Numbered from the stretch's first letter, positions 26,184-35,435 are shown. The stretch is 47,811 bases of DNA from Pseudorhodobacter antarcticus (GCA_945860375.1 CAMAQR010000029.1:1-47811), one strand, 5' to 3'. The notes: generated by a model from the sequence alone, not told the origin. Translations and numbers: made by a program.

Positions 26184-26621
26184 ATGAAAAACTTCGCTCT
26201 CGCCTTCGCCGCTGTCTCGGCATTTTCGGTGGTTTCGGCCTCTGCAGAAGTCATGGTTGCTGACACCGATGGCAACGGCGCTTATTCGATGGAAGAGCTG
26301 CTGGTGGCTTTCCCGGCGCTGACCGAAGACGCGTTCAAAGCCGCGGACGTTGACGGCGATGGCGCCGTTTCGGCTGACGAATTGGTGGCAGCCGAGGCCG
26401 CACTGACCGCGCTGGCCGCTGTTGAAGCGGCTCCGGCTGTGGAAGCTGTGGTTGTGGCCGACATTGACGCCAACGGTTCGTTCTCGTTCGACGAAGTCAA
26501 AGCCGTCTACGCCGATGCCACCGAAGAGGCTTTCAAGGCCGCTGACATCGACGCATCGTCTGAACTGTCGGCAGAAGAGTTGGCTGCAGCCGTGGCTGCA
26601 AACGCTTTCGTCGCAAAGTAA
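26184..26621 (+). CDS. Exported four-EF-hand calcium-binding protein
   Basis: A 145-residue acidic protein. A Sec signal peptide ends near ASA (residue 18). Four EF-hand-type loops follow: DTDGNGAYSMEE, DVDGDGAVSADE, DIDANGSFSFDE and DIDASSELSAEE. The first three have the D-x-D-x-N/D/-G pattern; the fourth lacks the central Gly and may not bind Ca2+. The loops come in two pairs separated by an Ala/Val-rich linker. Start chosen for AAGGA ten bases upstream and the signal peptide. Expected in the periplasm as a calcium buffer or sensor; partners unknown. Confidence 0.88.
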   Translation: MKNFALAFAAVSAFSVVSASAEVMVADTDGNGAYSMEELLVAFPALTEDAFKAADVDGDGAVSADELVAAEAALTALAAVEAAPAVEAVVVADIDANGSFSFDEVKAVYADATEEAFKAADIDASSELSAEELAAAVAANAFVAK

Positions 26622-26646
26622 TTTCACCTTTGGTGAAACCGGGAAA

Positions 26647-26680
26647 GGTCGCCGCTGCCAGCGGCGGCCGTTCTTATTTC
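26647..26680 (+). terminator. Intrinsic terminator after the EF-hand gene
   Basis: GGTCGCCGC (26647-26655) and GCGGCGGCC (26661-26669) pair around TGCCA, followed by GTTCTTATTT. A smaller hairpin TTTCACC-TTT-GGTGAAA lies between it and the stop codon. Confidence 0.65.
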
Positions 26681-26739
26681 CGCTTTGCCTTTCGCAGGGT
26701 TGGGGGCTAAGCCCGTGCCAACCCCTGAAAGGATGCCAG

Positions 26740-27261
26740 ATGGCTTTGAAAGACTTGATCGCCCGCGCGGGCAATGCTTGCGAGTTTTGCGGTGCGGCTG
26801 ATGGATTGACCGCTGTTGATGTGGTCCCCGGTGCCGAGGTGCTGCTTTGCCCCGCTTGTCGCGGCGATGTCGATGTGCAGCCCGATCATTGGCGCTGTCT
26901 GGAAGGTGCGGCGTGGAGCGCGGAACCCGCCGTGCAATTCGCCGTCTGGCGCAAATTGGGCACGCTGGAAGCCGGTTGGGCCGCAGAGGCGCGCGAGGGC
27001 ATGTCGTTGTTGCCCGAAGCGCAGTCCTGGGCCGATGCCCCAGAGGCGGTTGTGCACCGTGACAGCAACGGCACTGTGCTGGTGGCGGGCGACACCGTCA
27101 TGCTGATCAAGGATCTGGTGGTGAAGGGCGCGAATTTCACTGCCAAGCGCGGCACTTCGGTACGGCGGATTGCCTTGGTCGCTGACAATCCGGGGCAGAT
27201 TGAGGGCCGGGTCGAAGATCAGCGTATCGTGATTCTGACCGAGTTCGTGAAGAAAAGCTAA
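26740..27261 (+). CDS. PhnA-domain protein (zinc-ribbon type)
   Basis: A 173-residue protein. The N-terminal half holds a zinc ribbon with CEFC (Cys14, Cys17) and CPAC (Cys37, Cys40). The C-terminal PhnA domain (SNGTVLVAGDTVMLIKDLVVKGANFTAKRGTSVRRI) is typical. Despite the family name it is not part of phosphonate degradation here. GAAAGGA precedes the ATG. It is monocistronic, between two terminators. Function uncertain; a zinc-binding, nucleic-acid-associated role is often assumed. Confidence 0.87.
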   Translation: MALKDLIARAGNACEFCGAADGLTAVDVVPGAEVLLCPACRGDVDVQPDHWRCLEGAAWSAEPAVQFAVWRKLGTLEAGWAAEAREGMSLLPEAQSWADAPEAVVHRDSNGTVLVAGDTVMLIKDLVVKGANFTAKRGTSVRRIALVADNPGQIEGRVEDQRIVILTEFVKKS

Positions 27262-27268
27262 GGCGGCA

Positions 27269-27305
27269 CCGCAAAAGCCTGGCCCTCGGGTCCGGGCTTT
27301 TGCGG
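27269..27305. terminator. Bidirectional terminator between phnA-like gene and pyc
   Basis: CCGCAAAAGCC (27269-27279) pairs perfectly with GGCTTTTGCGG (27295-27305). The stem ends in A-rich and T-rich arms that act as the T-tract for both strands. It separates convergent genes. Confidence 0.8.
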
Positions 27306-27312
27306 CGTCAGG

Positions 27313-30300
27313 TCACTCCAATTCGACCAGCAGATCCTTGGCGTCGATCTGACTGCCCGGATGCACATGCAGCGCTTTGACGGTCGCCGCGCGGTCAGCG
27401 TGAAGCCCCGTCTCCATCTTCATCGCCTCAATCGTCAGCAGCAGATCGCCCGCATTGACCTTTTGCCCCGCCACAACCGCAACCGTGGCAATAGACCCCG
27501 GCATCGGCGCGCCGATATGGCCGGGGTTGCCTTCAACCGCCTTCGGCTTCGCGGCTGTTTTGGCCTTGACCGCGCGGTTTGGCACCCGGATGACGCGGGG
27601 CTGACCGTTCAACTCAAAAAACACCTTCACATCGCCGTCGTCGGTGGTTTCCCCCACCGCTTGCAACCGGATTTCCAGCAGTTTGCCAGGGGCAATTTCC
27701 GAGGTGATTTCCTCGCCCGGATGCATGCCGTAAAAAAACGTCCGCGTCGGCAGAGTGCGCACCGGGCCATAGGCTTTGTGGCGGCCCATATAGTCGAGGA
27801 AGACTTTCGGGTACATCAGGTAGCCGTTCAGATCCTCATTATCGACCTTGAAGCCATCAAGTTCCGCCGACAGCTGTGCGCGCATCTTTTCCAGATCTGT
27901 TGGGGCCATGCCTGCGCCGGGCCGTGCCACAGAAGCCACCTCACCTTTCAAAACCTTCTTCGAAATCCCGGCAGGCCAGCCGCCATGGGGTTGGCCAAGG
28001 TTGCCTTTCAGCATGTCCACCACTGAATCGGGGAAAGCCACGTCATGGCCAGGGTCTTCGACCTGCGCGCGGGTCAGGTTTTGCGACACCATCATCAGGG
28101 CCATATCGCCCACGACCTTTGACGACGGCGTAACTTTGACAATGTCGCCAAACATCTGGTTGGCGTCGGCATAGGCCTGCGCCACTTCGTGCCAGCGTTC
28201 TTCCAGCCCCAAGGACCGCGCTTGCGCCTTCAGGTTGGTGAACTGACCACCCGGCATTTCGTGCAGATAAACCTCTGACGCGGGGGCCGGGATCCCAGAC
28301 TCGAACGCCGCATACTGGCCGCGCACGCCTTCCCAATAGTTGGAAATCTGCCGGATCGCGGCCATGTCAAGGCCGGTGTCGCGTTCGGTGTGGCGCAAAG
28401 CTTCGGCAATCGAACCGAGGCAGGGCTGCGAGGTGCCGCCTGAAAACGCATCCATCGCGGCATCAACGGCATCAACCCCGGCATCACAGGCGGCCAGAAT
28501 GGTGGCGGCAGCCGCACCCGAGGTGTCATGCGTGTGAAAATGGATCGGCAGGCCGACTTCTTGCTTCAGGGTCTTGACCAAGATCTTGGCAGCGGCGGGT
28601 TTCAGCAACCCCGCCATGTCCTTCAGCCCCAGAATATGCGCGCCTGCGGCCTTCAATTCCTGCCCGCGGGCGACGTAGTATTTCAGGTCATATTTGGCGC
28701 GCGCCGGGTCAAGCATGTCACCTGTGTAGCAAACCGTGCCTTCGCAGACCTTGTTCGCCTCGTTCACCGCATCCATGGCCACGCGCATGTTTTCGACCCA
28801 GTTGAGAGAGTCAAACACCCGGAACACATCGACCCCGGTCGCCGCCGCCTGTTTCACAAAGGCCTGCACCACATTGTCGGGATAGTTGGTGTAACCGACG
28901 CCATTGCTGCCGCGCAGCAGCATTTGTGTCATCAGGTTTGGCATCCGCGCGCGCAAATCGCGCAGGCGTTGCCACGGGCATTCCTGCAAGAACCGGTAGG
29001 CCACGTCAAAGGTTGCCCCCCCCCAGCATTCGACGCTGAACAACTGCGGCAGGTTGGCGGCATAGGCGGGCGCCACCTTGATCATGTCGATCGACCGCAT
29101 CCGGGTGGCCAACAACGATTGATGGCCGTCGCGCATGGTGGTGTCGGTGATCAGCACCTTTTTTTGTGCCCGCATCCAATCGGCCACGGCCTGCGGCCCC
29201 TTTTGTTCCAACAGGTTGCGGGTGCCCATCGACGGCTCTGCCATGGCTTTCGGCGGCTTGGGAATACGCGCCTCGGCATGGGGTTTGGGGCGGCCTGCGG
29301 TTTCGGGATGCCCGTTGACGGTGATATCCGCGATATAGGTCAGGATCTTTGTCGCCCGGTCGCGGCGCTTTTTGAACTGAAACAGTTCCGGCGTCGTGTC
29401 GATGAATTTGGTGGTGTAGGTGTCGTCCAGAAAGGTCGGGTGCTTCAACAGGTTGATCACGAATTCGATGTTGGTGGAGACGCCGCGAATGCGGAATTCG
29501 CGCAGGGCTCGGTCCATTCGGTTGATCGCAGCCTGCGGTGTTTGGGCCGTAGCCGTCACCTTGACCAGAAGCGAGTCATAGTACCGCGTGATCACCCCAC
29601 CGGCATAAGCCGTACCGCCGTCCAGACGGATGCCGTTGCCGGTGGCCGAACGATAAGCAGTCAAACGGCCATAGTCGGGGATGAAGTTGTTCTGTGGGTC
29701 TTCGGTCGTCACCCGGCATTGCAACGCATGGCCGATCAGCCGCACGCCTGCCTGATTGGGCACGCCTGTCGCTTCGGCCAAGGTTTTCCCCTCGGCGATC
29801 AGGATCTGCGCTTGCACGATGTCGATGCCCGTGACCTGTTCGGTGACGGTGTGTTCGACCTGAACGCGGGGATTGACCTCGATGAAATAGAACTTCTGGC
29901 TGTCCATATCCATCAGGAATTCGACGGTTCCCGCACATTCATAGCCCACAAAGGCACAGACGCGGCGGCCAAGATCGCACACTTCGGCGCGTTGCGCGTC
30001 GGTCAGGTAGGGGGCTGGGGCGCGTTCCACCACCTTCTGGTTGCGGCGCTGCACGGTGCAATCGCGTTCGTAGAGGTGGTAAATCTCGCCGTGCTTGTCG
30101 CCCAGTATCTGCACCTCGACGTGGCGGGCGCGCAGGATCATCTTTTCGAGATACCCCTCGCCATTGCCAAAGGCGGCTTCGGCCTCACGTCGGCCTTCGC
30201 GCACCTTGTCGACCAGTTCATCGGGGCCGTAAACCGGACGCATGCCGCGACCGCCGCCACCCCATGACGCCTTGAGCATCAGGGGATAGCCCACTGCCGC

Positions 30301-30753
30301 CGCCTCGATCTTGATCGCGTCGAAATCATCGCCCAGCACTTCGGTGGCCGGAATAACCGGAACACCCGCAGCCATTGCCACCCGGCGGGCCGAAGCCTTG
30401 TCCCCCAGCGCGCGCATGGTGTCGGCTTTGGGGCCGATGAAGGTGATCCCCGCCACATCGCAGGCATCAACGAAATCCGGGTTTTCCGACAACAGGCCAT
30501 AGCCGGGGTGGATCGCATCGGCGCCGCAGGCCTTGGCCACCCGGATGATTTCCGAGATCGACAGATAGGCGCCCACCGGCGACAGGCCCTCACCGATCAG
30601 ATAGGCCTCGTCCGCCTTGAAACGGTGCAGCGACAACTTGTCTTCTTCGGCATAAACGGCAACGGTCTTTTTGCCCATCTCATTGGCGGCCCGCATCACC
30701 CGGATGGCAATTTCGCCGCGGTTGGCGATCAGGATCTTCTTGAAGTCGGTCAT
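27313..30753 (-). CDS. pyc: Pyruvate carboxylase
   Basis: A 1146-residue biotin enzyme that carboxylates pyruvate to oxaloacetate (anaplerosis). Order of domains: biotin carboxylase (residues 1-450, with KASWGGGGRGM ATP-grasp loop and EVNPRVQVEHTVTE), carboxyltransferase from about 540 (DTTMRDGHQSLLATRMRS, with the CWGGATFDVA metal region), PYC/OADA tetramer region, and a C-terminal biotinyl domain with the biotin Lys1112 in EAMKMETGLH. GGAG lies upstream of the start; the longer frame upstream includes decayed subtilase-like DNA and is rejected. The length is normal. Confidence 0.97.
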   Translation of the reverse strand: MTDFKKILIANRGEIAIRVMRAANEMGKKTVAVYAEEDKLSLHRFKADEAYLIGEGLSPVGAYLSISEIIRVAKACGADAIHPGYGLLSENPDFVDACDVAGITFIGPKADTMRALGDKASARRVAMAAGVPVIPATEVLGDDFDAIKIEAAAVGYPLMLKASWGGGGRGMRPVYGPDELVDKVREGRREAEAAFGNGEGYLEKMILRARHVEVQILGDKHGEIYHLYERDCTVQRRNQKVVERAPAPYLTDAQRAEVCDLGRRVCAFVGYECAGTVEFLMDMDSQKFYFIEVNPRVQVEHTVTEQVTGIDIVQAQILIAEGKTLAEATGVPNQAGVRLIGHALQCRVTTEDPQNNFIPDYGRLTAYRSATGNGIRLDGGTAYAGGVITRYYDSLLVKVTATAQTPQAAINRMDRALREFRIRGVSTNIEFVINLLKHPTFLDDTYTTKFIDTTPELFQFKKRRDRATKILTYIADITVNGHPETAGRPKPHAEARIPKPPKAMAEPSMGTRNLLEQKGPQAVADWMRAQKKVLITDTTMRDGHQSLLATRMRSIDMIKVAPAYAANLPQLFSVECWGGATFDVAYRFLQECPWQRLRDLRARMPNLMTQMLLRGSNGVGYTNYPDNVVQAFVKQAAATGVDVFRVFDSLNWVENMRVAMDAVNEANKVCEGTVCYTGDMLDPARAKYDLKYYVARGQELKAAGAHILGLKDMAGLLKPAAAKILVKTLKQEVGLPIHFHTHDTSGAAAATILAACDAGVDAVDAAMDAFSGGTSQPCLGSIAEALRHTERDTGLDMAAIRQISNYWEGVRGQYAAFESGIPAPASEVYLHEMPGGQFTNLKAQARSLGLEERWHEVAQAYADANQMFGDIVKVTPSSKVVGDMALMMVSQNLTRAQVEDPGHDVAFPDSVVDMLKGNLGQPHGGWPAGISKKVLKGEVASVARPGAGMAPTDLEKMRAQLSAELDGFKVDNEDLNGYLMYPKVFLDYMGRHKAYGPVRTLPTRTFFYGMHPGEEITSEIAPGKLLEIRLQAVGETTDDGDVKVFFELNGQPRVIRVPNRAVKAKTAAKPKAVEGNPGHIGAPMPGSIATVAVVAGQKVNAGDLLLTIEAMKMETGLHADRAATVKALHVHPGSQIDAKDLLVELE

Positions 30754-30923
30754 GCGGTGCTCCGATAAGACGGCAAGGGCAGGGGATCGCTTTCGGGGCA
30801 GTCTAGGGATGCTGCGTTGCAGCGCAAGGGGCTGCAACGCCCGAATGTGACGGATTCGCGACGCAGGGCGCCGACACAGCAGGCTCGTCGCTGGCCCGAT
30901 CAAATCAACGGCCCCAAGGCCGG

Positions 30924-31240
30924 TCAGATCAAGTTGATATCTTGACGCAAAATGCCAAGGCTGCGCATTCCGGCCACGTTCAAGACGCGGCCCCTCAAGC
31001 AAATGGTCAATGGACAAGGCGACGCTGTTGTCTTTGAAATCGGGATCTTGTTGGTGCCAACACCGCCCGCGATCCCATCAGTGTCATTCAAATCGGGGCG
31101 ACTGGATTGAATGCCGGTGTCAAACACGCGAGCGGTCACGCCCGCGCCGGTCTACTCATCCCAAAGACGCTCAATATTGCCAAGCGGCTGGAAGGGCCAT
31201 TGCGCAGCGCATGCGGATCACCGGGGCGAACCACAGCCAT
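30924..31240 (-). pseudogene. Decayed N-terminal fragment of a subtilase-like (peptidase S8) exported protein
   Basis: Read from an ATG at 31240, the minus strand gives MAVVRPGDPHALR, then after a +1 or -1 shift WPFQPLGNIERLWDE, an in-frame TAG, and TGAGVTARVFDTGIQSSRPD. This follows the N-terminus of Rhodobacteraceae S8 peptidases, whose Asp active-site motif is of the V-x-DTGIQ-x-x-HPDL type. The TAG stands where Tyr is expected (EYTGAGV). Downstream, one frame reads DTDGIAGGVG and then unrelated residues to a stop, while another frame offers DPDFKDNSVALSIDHLLEG, like the segment after the His in these proteins. The His and Ser regions are missing. At least one stop and two shifts make it non-functional. 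It may once have been an RTX-linked secreted protease like the genes at the left edge. Confidence 0.5.
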
Positions 31241-31455
31241 ATCTCTCACAAACCAAAGCATCTGGCCCAAACCGGGGCTGCCCCGGTTTCACCCGCCAAG
31301 CGCCTGCGGCAAAAGCGGCCGCAGGTTCAAACTCTGGATGCATTATCGAATTTGCAGCAGTTTAAGGGTGCACACGCCCGGTTTTTGATCGCATTTCGGC
31401 GAACAATGCGGGAACAATTCTTTATCTTGACCGCAAAGCAATCTATGTTGCCCGT
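31241..31455 (+). other. Intergenic region between decayed subtilase and uvrD: two hairpins
   Basis: No gene is supported. AAACCGGGG (31269-31277) pairs with CCCCGGTTT (31281-31289), a 9-bp stem with a 3-base loop. CCTGCGGC (31303-31310) pairs with GCCGCAGG (31318-31325). The rest, 31330-31455, is AT-richer and should hold the promoter of the helicase gene, but I could not assign -35/-10 boxes with confidence. Confidence 0.5.
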
Positions 31456-33888
31456 ATGAGCACCTATGATGACACCGATGCCTTCGAGGCCGCCGTCCCT
31501 TTGTCGCAACGCGCACTTGGGGCGCGTGGCGGTGGACCCGCGCCTTATCTGGATGATCTGAACCCCGCCCAACGCGCGGCGGTTGAGGCGTTGGATGGCC
31601 CGGTGCTGATGCTGGCGGGGGCTGGCACGGGCAAGACCAAGGCACTGACCTCACGCATTGTGCATCTGCTGAATATGGGCAAGGCCCGCCCGAATGAGAT
31701 ATTGTCGGTGACATTCACCAACAAAGCCGCGCGTGAGATGAAAGATCGCGTGGGTCGCCTGCTGGGTCCGGTGGCCGAAGGCATGCCGTGGATGGGCACC
31801 TTTCACTCACTGTCCGTGAAAATCCTGCGCCGCCATGCGGAACTGGTCGGGCTGCGGTCGAACTTTACCATTCTGGACACGGATGATCAGCTTCGCTTGC
31901 TGAAACAATTGATTTCCGCCGCCAACATCGACGAAAAGCGCTGGCCCGCGCGGATGTTGGCCAGCATGATCGATTCTTGGAAAAACCGTGCCATGACGCC
32001 GGACCGCGTGCCGACGTCCGAGGCGTCGGCCTACAACAACCGGGGAACGGAACTGTATGAACAGTACCAGAACCGCCTGCGCACCCTGAACGCCACCGAT
32101 TTCGGCGATCTGTTGCTGCATTGCGTGGTGATTTTCCAAACCCACCCCGACGTGCTGGAACAGTATCAACGCTGGTTTCGCTATATTCTGGTGGACGAAT
32201 ACCAAGACACCAACGTCGCCCAGTACCTTTGGCTGCGCCTGCTGGCGCAAAGCCATCGCAACATCTGCTGTGTGGGCGACGATGACCAGTCGATCTACGG
32301 CTGGCGTGGGGCCGAGGTGGGCAATATCCTGCGGTTTGAAAAGGACTTTCCGGGCGCCAAAGTGGTGCGGTTGGAACAGAACTACCGCTCCACCGCGCAT
32401 ATTCTGGCGGCGGCTTCGGGGATCATTGCCGCCAATTCGGACCGCTTGGGCAAAACCCTTTGGACGGCCGGAGAGCCGGGCGAAAAGGTGCGTCTGATTG
32501 GTCATTGGGACGGCGAGGAAGAAGCGCGGTTCATCGGCGAAGAGATCGAGGCGGCGCAAAAGGGCCGTCGCGGGATTGATGCTGTGTCCTTGAATTCGGT
32601 GGCGATCCTGGTCCGCGCCTCCCACCAGATGCGCGCCTTTGAGGATCGGTTTCTGACCATCGGGCTGCCCTACCGGGTCATCGGGGGGCCGCGTTTCTAT
32701 GAGCGGCAGGAAATCCGCGATGCCATGGCTTATTTCCGGCTGGCGGTGTCGCCCGATGATGATCTGGCGTTTGAACGCGTGGTGAACCTGCCCAAGCGGG
32801 GTTTGGGTGACAAGGCGGTGCAAAGCATCCAGATCGCGGCGCGCACTTTGGGCATGCCGCTGCTGGACGGCGCGCGTTCTTTGCTGGCCAAGGGCGGTAT
32901 CGGCGGCAAGGGGGCCACGCATCTGCGCGCCTTCGTGGACGGTGTGGACCGCTGGCACGCGGCAGTTCTGGGCACGCAACGGATGGTGCCCGAGGATCAA
33001 CTGATTGAACCCCTGCTGCCCGAAACCCCGCCTTTTCAAACAGACAGCCATGTCCGGCTGGCCGAGGTGATACTGGAGGAGTCCGGTTACATCTCGATGT
33101 GGCAGAACGACAAGACGCCCGAGGCGCCGGGGCGGCTGGAAAACCTGAAGGAACTGGTCAAGGCGTTGGAGCAATTCGACAGCCTGCAAGGCTTTCTCGA
33201 ACACGTCAGCCTGATCATGGAAAATGACACCGAGGAATCGGTGGAAAAAGTGTCGATCATGACGCTGCACGCCGCCAAGGGGTTGGAGTTTCCGGTGGTG
33301 TTCCTGCCGGGCTGGGAGGATGGGTTATTCCCCAGCCAGCGCAGCATGGACGAAAGCGGCAAGAAGGGCTTGGAGGAAGAGCGCCGTTTGGCCTATGTCG
33401 GCATCACCCGGGCAGAGGAACTTTGCACGATCTCTTTTGCCTCCAACCGCCGGGTTTACGGCCAATGGCAAAGCCAACTCCCCAGCCGCTTTATCGACGA
33501 ACTGCCGCCCAAGCATGTCGAAGTTCTGACGCCCCCCAGCCTGCACCACGGCGGCTATGGTGCGGCGGCCCCGCAGTTTGGCGCGGCGTTTGAAGACCGG
33601 GTGGGCAAGGCGGATGTCTACAACTCACCGGGCTGGAAACGGATGCAGGACCGCGCGGCGCAGCGACCAATGGCGCAACCGCGCGAGGCGCGCAATGTGA
33701 CGATTGACGCGCAGGCGGTGTCGCCCTTTGGTCCGGGGGACCGCGTGTTCCATCAGAAATTCGGCTATGGCGAAGTGGTGGGGATCGAAGGCGACAAGCT
33801 GGACATCGAATTTGACCATGCGGGGACGAAGAAAATCGTCGCGCGGTTCGTGACGGCGGCACAGGAAGTGGACGACGTGCCGTTTTAA
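31456..33888 (+). CDS. ATP-dependent DNA helicase, UvrD/PcrA family
   Basis: An 810-residue superfamily 1A 3'-5' helicase. Walker A AGAGTGKT is at residues 54-61, then TFTNKAAREMKDR (motif Ia), VDEYQDTN (motif II), GDDDQSIYGWRG (motif III), LEQNYRST (motif IV), TLHAAKGLEFP (motif V) and VGITRAEE (motif VI). The C-terminus ends in a Tudor-like RNA-polymerase-contact segment (GDRVFHQKFGYGEVVGIEGDKL). It works in nucleotide excision and mismatch repair and at stalled polymerases or forks. It could equally be named uvrD or pcrA. The start is a plain ATG without a strong ribosome site. Convergent with benE. Confidence 0.95.
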   Translation: MSTYDDTDAFEAAVPLSQRALGARGGGPAPYLDDLNPAQRAAVEALDGPVLMLAGAGTGKTKALTSRIVHLLNMGKARPNEILSVTFTNKAAREMKDRVGRLLGPVAEGMPWMGTFHSLSVKILRRHAELVGLRSNFTILDTDDQLRLLKQLISAANIDEKRWPARMLASMIDSWKNRAMTPDRVPTSEASAYNNRGTELYEQYQNRLRTLNATDFGDLLLHCVVIFQTHPDVLEQYQRWFRYILVDEYQDTNVAQYLWLRLLAQSHRNICCVGDDDQSIYGWRGAEVGNILRFEKDFPGAKVVRLEQNYRSTAHILAAASGIIAANSDRLGKTLWTAGEPGEKVRLIGHWDGEEEARFIGEEIEAAQKGRRGIDAVSLNSVAILVRASHQMRAFEDRFLTIGLPYRVIGGPRFYERQEIRDAMAYFRLAVSPDDDLAFERVVNLPKRGLGDKAVQSIQIAARTLGMPLLDGARSLLAKGGIGGKGATHLRAFVDGVDRWHAAVLGTQRMVPEDQLIEPLLPETPPFQTDSHVRLAEVILEESGYISMWQNDKTPEAPGRLENLKELVKALEQFDSLQGFLEHVSLIMENDTEESVEKVSIMTLHAAKGLEFPVVFLPGWEDGLFPSQRSMDESGKKGLEEERRLAYVGITRAEELCTISFASNRRVYGQWQSQLPSRFIDELPPKHVEVLTPPSLHHGGYGAAAPQFGAAFEDRVGKADVYNSPGWKRMQDRAAQRPMAQPREARNVTIDAQAVSPFGPGDRVFHQKFGYGEVVGIEGDKLDIEFDHAGTKKIVARFVTAAQEVDDVPF

Positions 33889-33974
33889 TGGCAAATCTGC
33901 TGCGAAAATTCAACAGCAAGATGCCCTAGGTTCACCGGAACACCGGTCTGGGATATCTGGGTCAAGATGAAGGA

Positions 33975-35120
33975 TCAGCGCCGCGCCGCGCGTTCCAAAG
34001 CATAGACGGACAATCCAGCCAACAAGCCCCAGAACGCAGCCCCCACTCCAAAGGCCGCGATCCCGGATGCGGTCACGGCCAAAGTCACGGTCGCTGCAAA
34101 TCGTGTGGCTTGCGGCGCAAAGGCCCCGGTCAGCGCCCCCATCAGCGGGCCAAGCAGCGCCAATGCCACCAACCCGATCATCAAGGCCGGGGGCAGGGCG
34201 GTCAGCAGGATCAGAATCACGGGGCTGAGAAGACCCAGCAGCACCCAGAACCCGGCATAGGCCAGCCCGACTTTCCAGCGCTGGTTGCGGTCAGGATGGG
34301 TGTCTTCGCCCAGACAAATCGCGGCCGTGATCGCGGCCATGCTGGTGGTATGCGCGCCGAACAGGCCAGAAAGCACCGACAACCCGCCGGTGGTGATCAG
34401 GGCGGGGCCAACTGGCGGCTCATACCCTGCGGCGCGCAGGGTGGCGAAACCGGGCAGGTTTTGCGAGGCCATGGTGACAAGATACAGCGGCAGGCCAAGG
34501 CCGATCAGCACATCGGGTCGGAAAGCCGGGGGAATGAAGGTCAGCGCCGGCAGCGGCAGATGCAGGGCGGGCAGGGCGGCGGCCCCGGTGACAAAGGCCA
34601 GAACCAACCCGACCGCCAGCGCAGCCAAGACCGCCAACGCCGGATTTTTCAACCGCACCAGCAGGAAGACCGCCACCATCGGAAACACCAGGATCGGCAA
34701 AGTTTGCGCCGCAGCCGCACCCTTCAGACAGAACGGCAGCAGCACCCCCGCCAGCATTCCCGCTGCGATACCATCGGGGATCAGGGCGACCAAGCGGCCC
34801 AGGGGACGCACGGCTCCGGTCAGCGCGATCAAGACACCCGCCAGCACGAAGGCCCCCACAGCCTCGGCCATTGCAACACCGGTGGTGGCAGCAATTAAAG
34901 CGGCGCCGGGGGTGGACCATGCCAGAACAACCGGGATTCCATAGCGAAAACTGAGGAACGCCGATCCCGCCGCCTTGGCAAGGCATAGCGCCAGCACCCA
35001 GCTTGCGGTTTGCGCGGGCGTGGCCCCCACAGCCGCCGCCGCCGACAGGATCAGGGCAATGGTGGACCCATAGCCGACCAAAGCCGCCACAAGGGCCGAT
35101 GAAAACAGGGATGCGCGCAT
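33975..35120 (-). CDS. benE: Benzoate/H+ symporter family transporter (BenE)
   Basis: A 381-residue inner-membrane protein with about 12 hydrophobic helices and the BenE features: early VGYGSTIALILSAAAAVGAT, the ASWVLALCLAKAAGSAFLS segment, GIPVVLAWSTPGAALI and FGAHTTSMAAITAAICLGED. The start at 35120 follows AAAGGCAG. It lies downstream of the sRNA hairpin array on the same strand, 71 bp from its last hairpin. Benzoate degradation genes are not near, so the true substrate may be another small aromatic or carboxylate. Confidence 0.87.
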   Translation of the reverse strand: MRASLFSSALVAALVGYGSTIALILSAAAAVGATPAQTASWVLALCLAKAAGSAFLSFRYGIPVVLAWSTPGAALIAATTGVAMAEAVGAFVLAGVLIALTGAVRPLGRLVALIPDGIAAGMLAGVLLPFCLKGAAAAQTLPILVFPMVAVFLLVRLKNPALAVLAALAVGLVLAFVTGAAALPALHLPLPALTFIPPAFRPDVLIGLGLPLYLVTMASQNLPGFATLRAAGYEPPVGPALITTGGLSVLSGLFGAHTTSMAAITAAICLGEDTHPDRNQRWKVGLAYAGFWVLLGLLSPVILILLTALPPALMIGLVALALLGPLMGALTGAFAPQATRFAATVTLAVTASGIAAFGVGAAFWGLLAGLSVYALERAARR

Positions 35121-35190
35121 GGGTCTGCCTTTGACGTTTGGCCGACTATCGCGGCGCAATCAGGCAGTTGCAAGCATCAGGGGAAAGGGG

Positions 35191-35226
35191 GGCGGCGACC
35201 TAAGGGAGGAGGAAAAGGCCGCCGCC
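35191..35226 (-). ncRNA. CcsR-like hairpin 12
   Basis: Stem GGCGGCG with CGCCGCC plus CC/GG after a mismatch; loop motif CCTCCTCCC complete (35204-35212). It is the promoter-distal end of the array; a C-rich tract follows, no T-run. Confidence 0.75.
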
Positions 35227-35234
35227 GGTCCGAA

Positions 35235-35259
35235 CCGCCACAGGGAGGAGGTTGGGCGG
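35235..35259 (-). ncRNA. CcsR-like hairpin 11
   Basis: Stem CCGCC/GGCGG; complete motif at 35243-35251. Confidence 0.75.
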
Positions 35260-35280
35260 GACGAAGGGATGGGGCGACGA

Positions 35281-35300
35281 CCCGCAAGGGAGGGAGCGGG
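35281..35300 (-). ncRNA. CcsR-like hairpin 10, altered loop
   Basis: Stem CCCGC/GCGGG; loop reads CTCCCTCCC on the minus strand (one shifted base). Confidence 0.65.
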
Positions 35301-35314
35301 ACGCCGCCGATCCT

Positions 35315-35340
35315 ACCGGCCAGAGGGAGGCTAGGCCGGT
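35315..35340 (-). ncRNA. CcsR-like hairpin 9, short loop motif
   Basis: Stem ACCGGCC/GGCCGGT (7 bp); loop core shortened to CCTCCC (35325-35330). Confidence 0.7.
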
Positions 35341-35351
35341 CGAAAACTGGG

Positions 35352-35383
35352 GCGGTGCTTTGATGGGAGGATCAAAGCACCGC
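35352..35383 (-). ncRNA. CcsR-like hairpin 8, perfect 13-bp stem
   Basis: Stem GCGGTGCTTTGAT pairs perfectly with ATCAAAGCACCGC; the whole loop is CCTCCC (35365-35370). It is the longest perfect stem and the tightest loop in the array. Confidence 0.78.
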
Positions 35384-35388
35384 GAAGT

Positions 35389-35421
35389 CGGTTGCGCCCC
35401 GGGAGGAGGTAGGGCGAACCG
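35389..35421 (-). ncRNA. CcsR-like hairpin 7
   Basis: Stem CGGTT(G)CGCCC with GGGCGAACCG, one bulged G; complete motif at 35401-35409. Confidence 0.75.
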
Positions 35422-35435
35422 AAAGAACGATGGCA

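Noticed and set aside
28528..30267. A 579-codon plus-strand frame
   Set aside because: Antisense to pyc; no family features.
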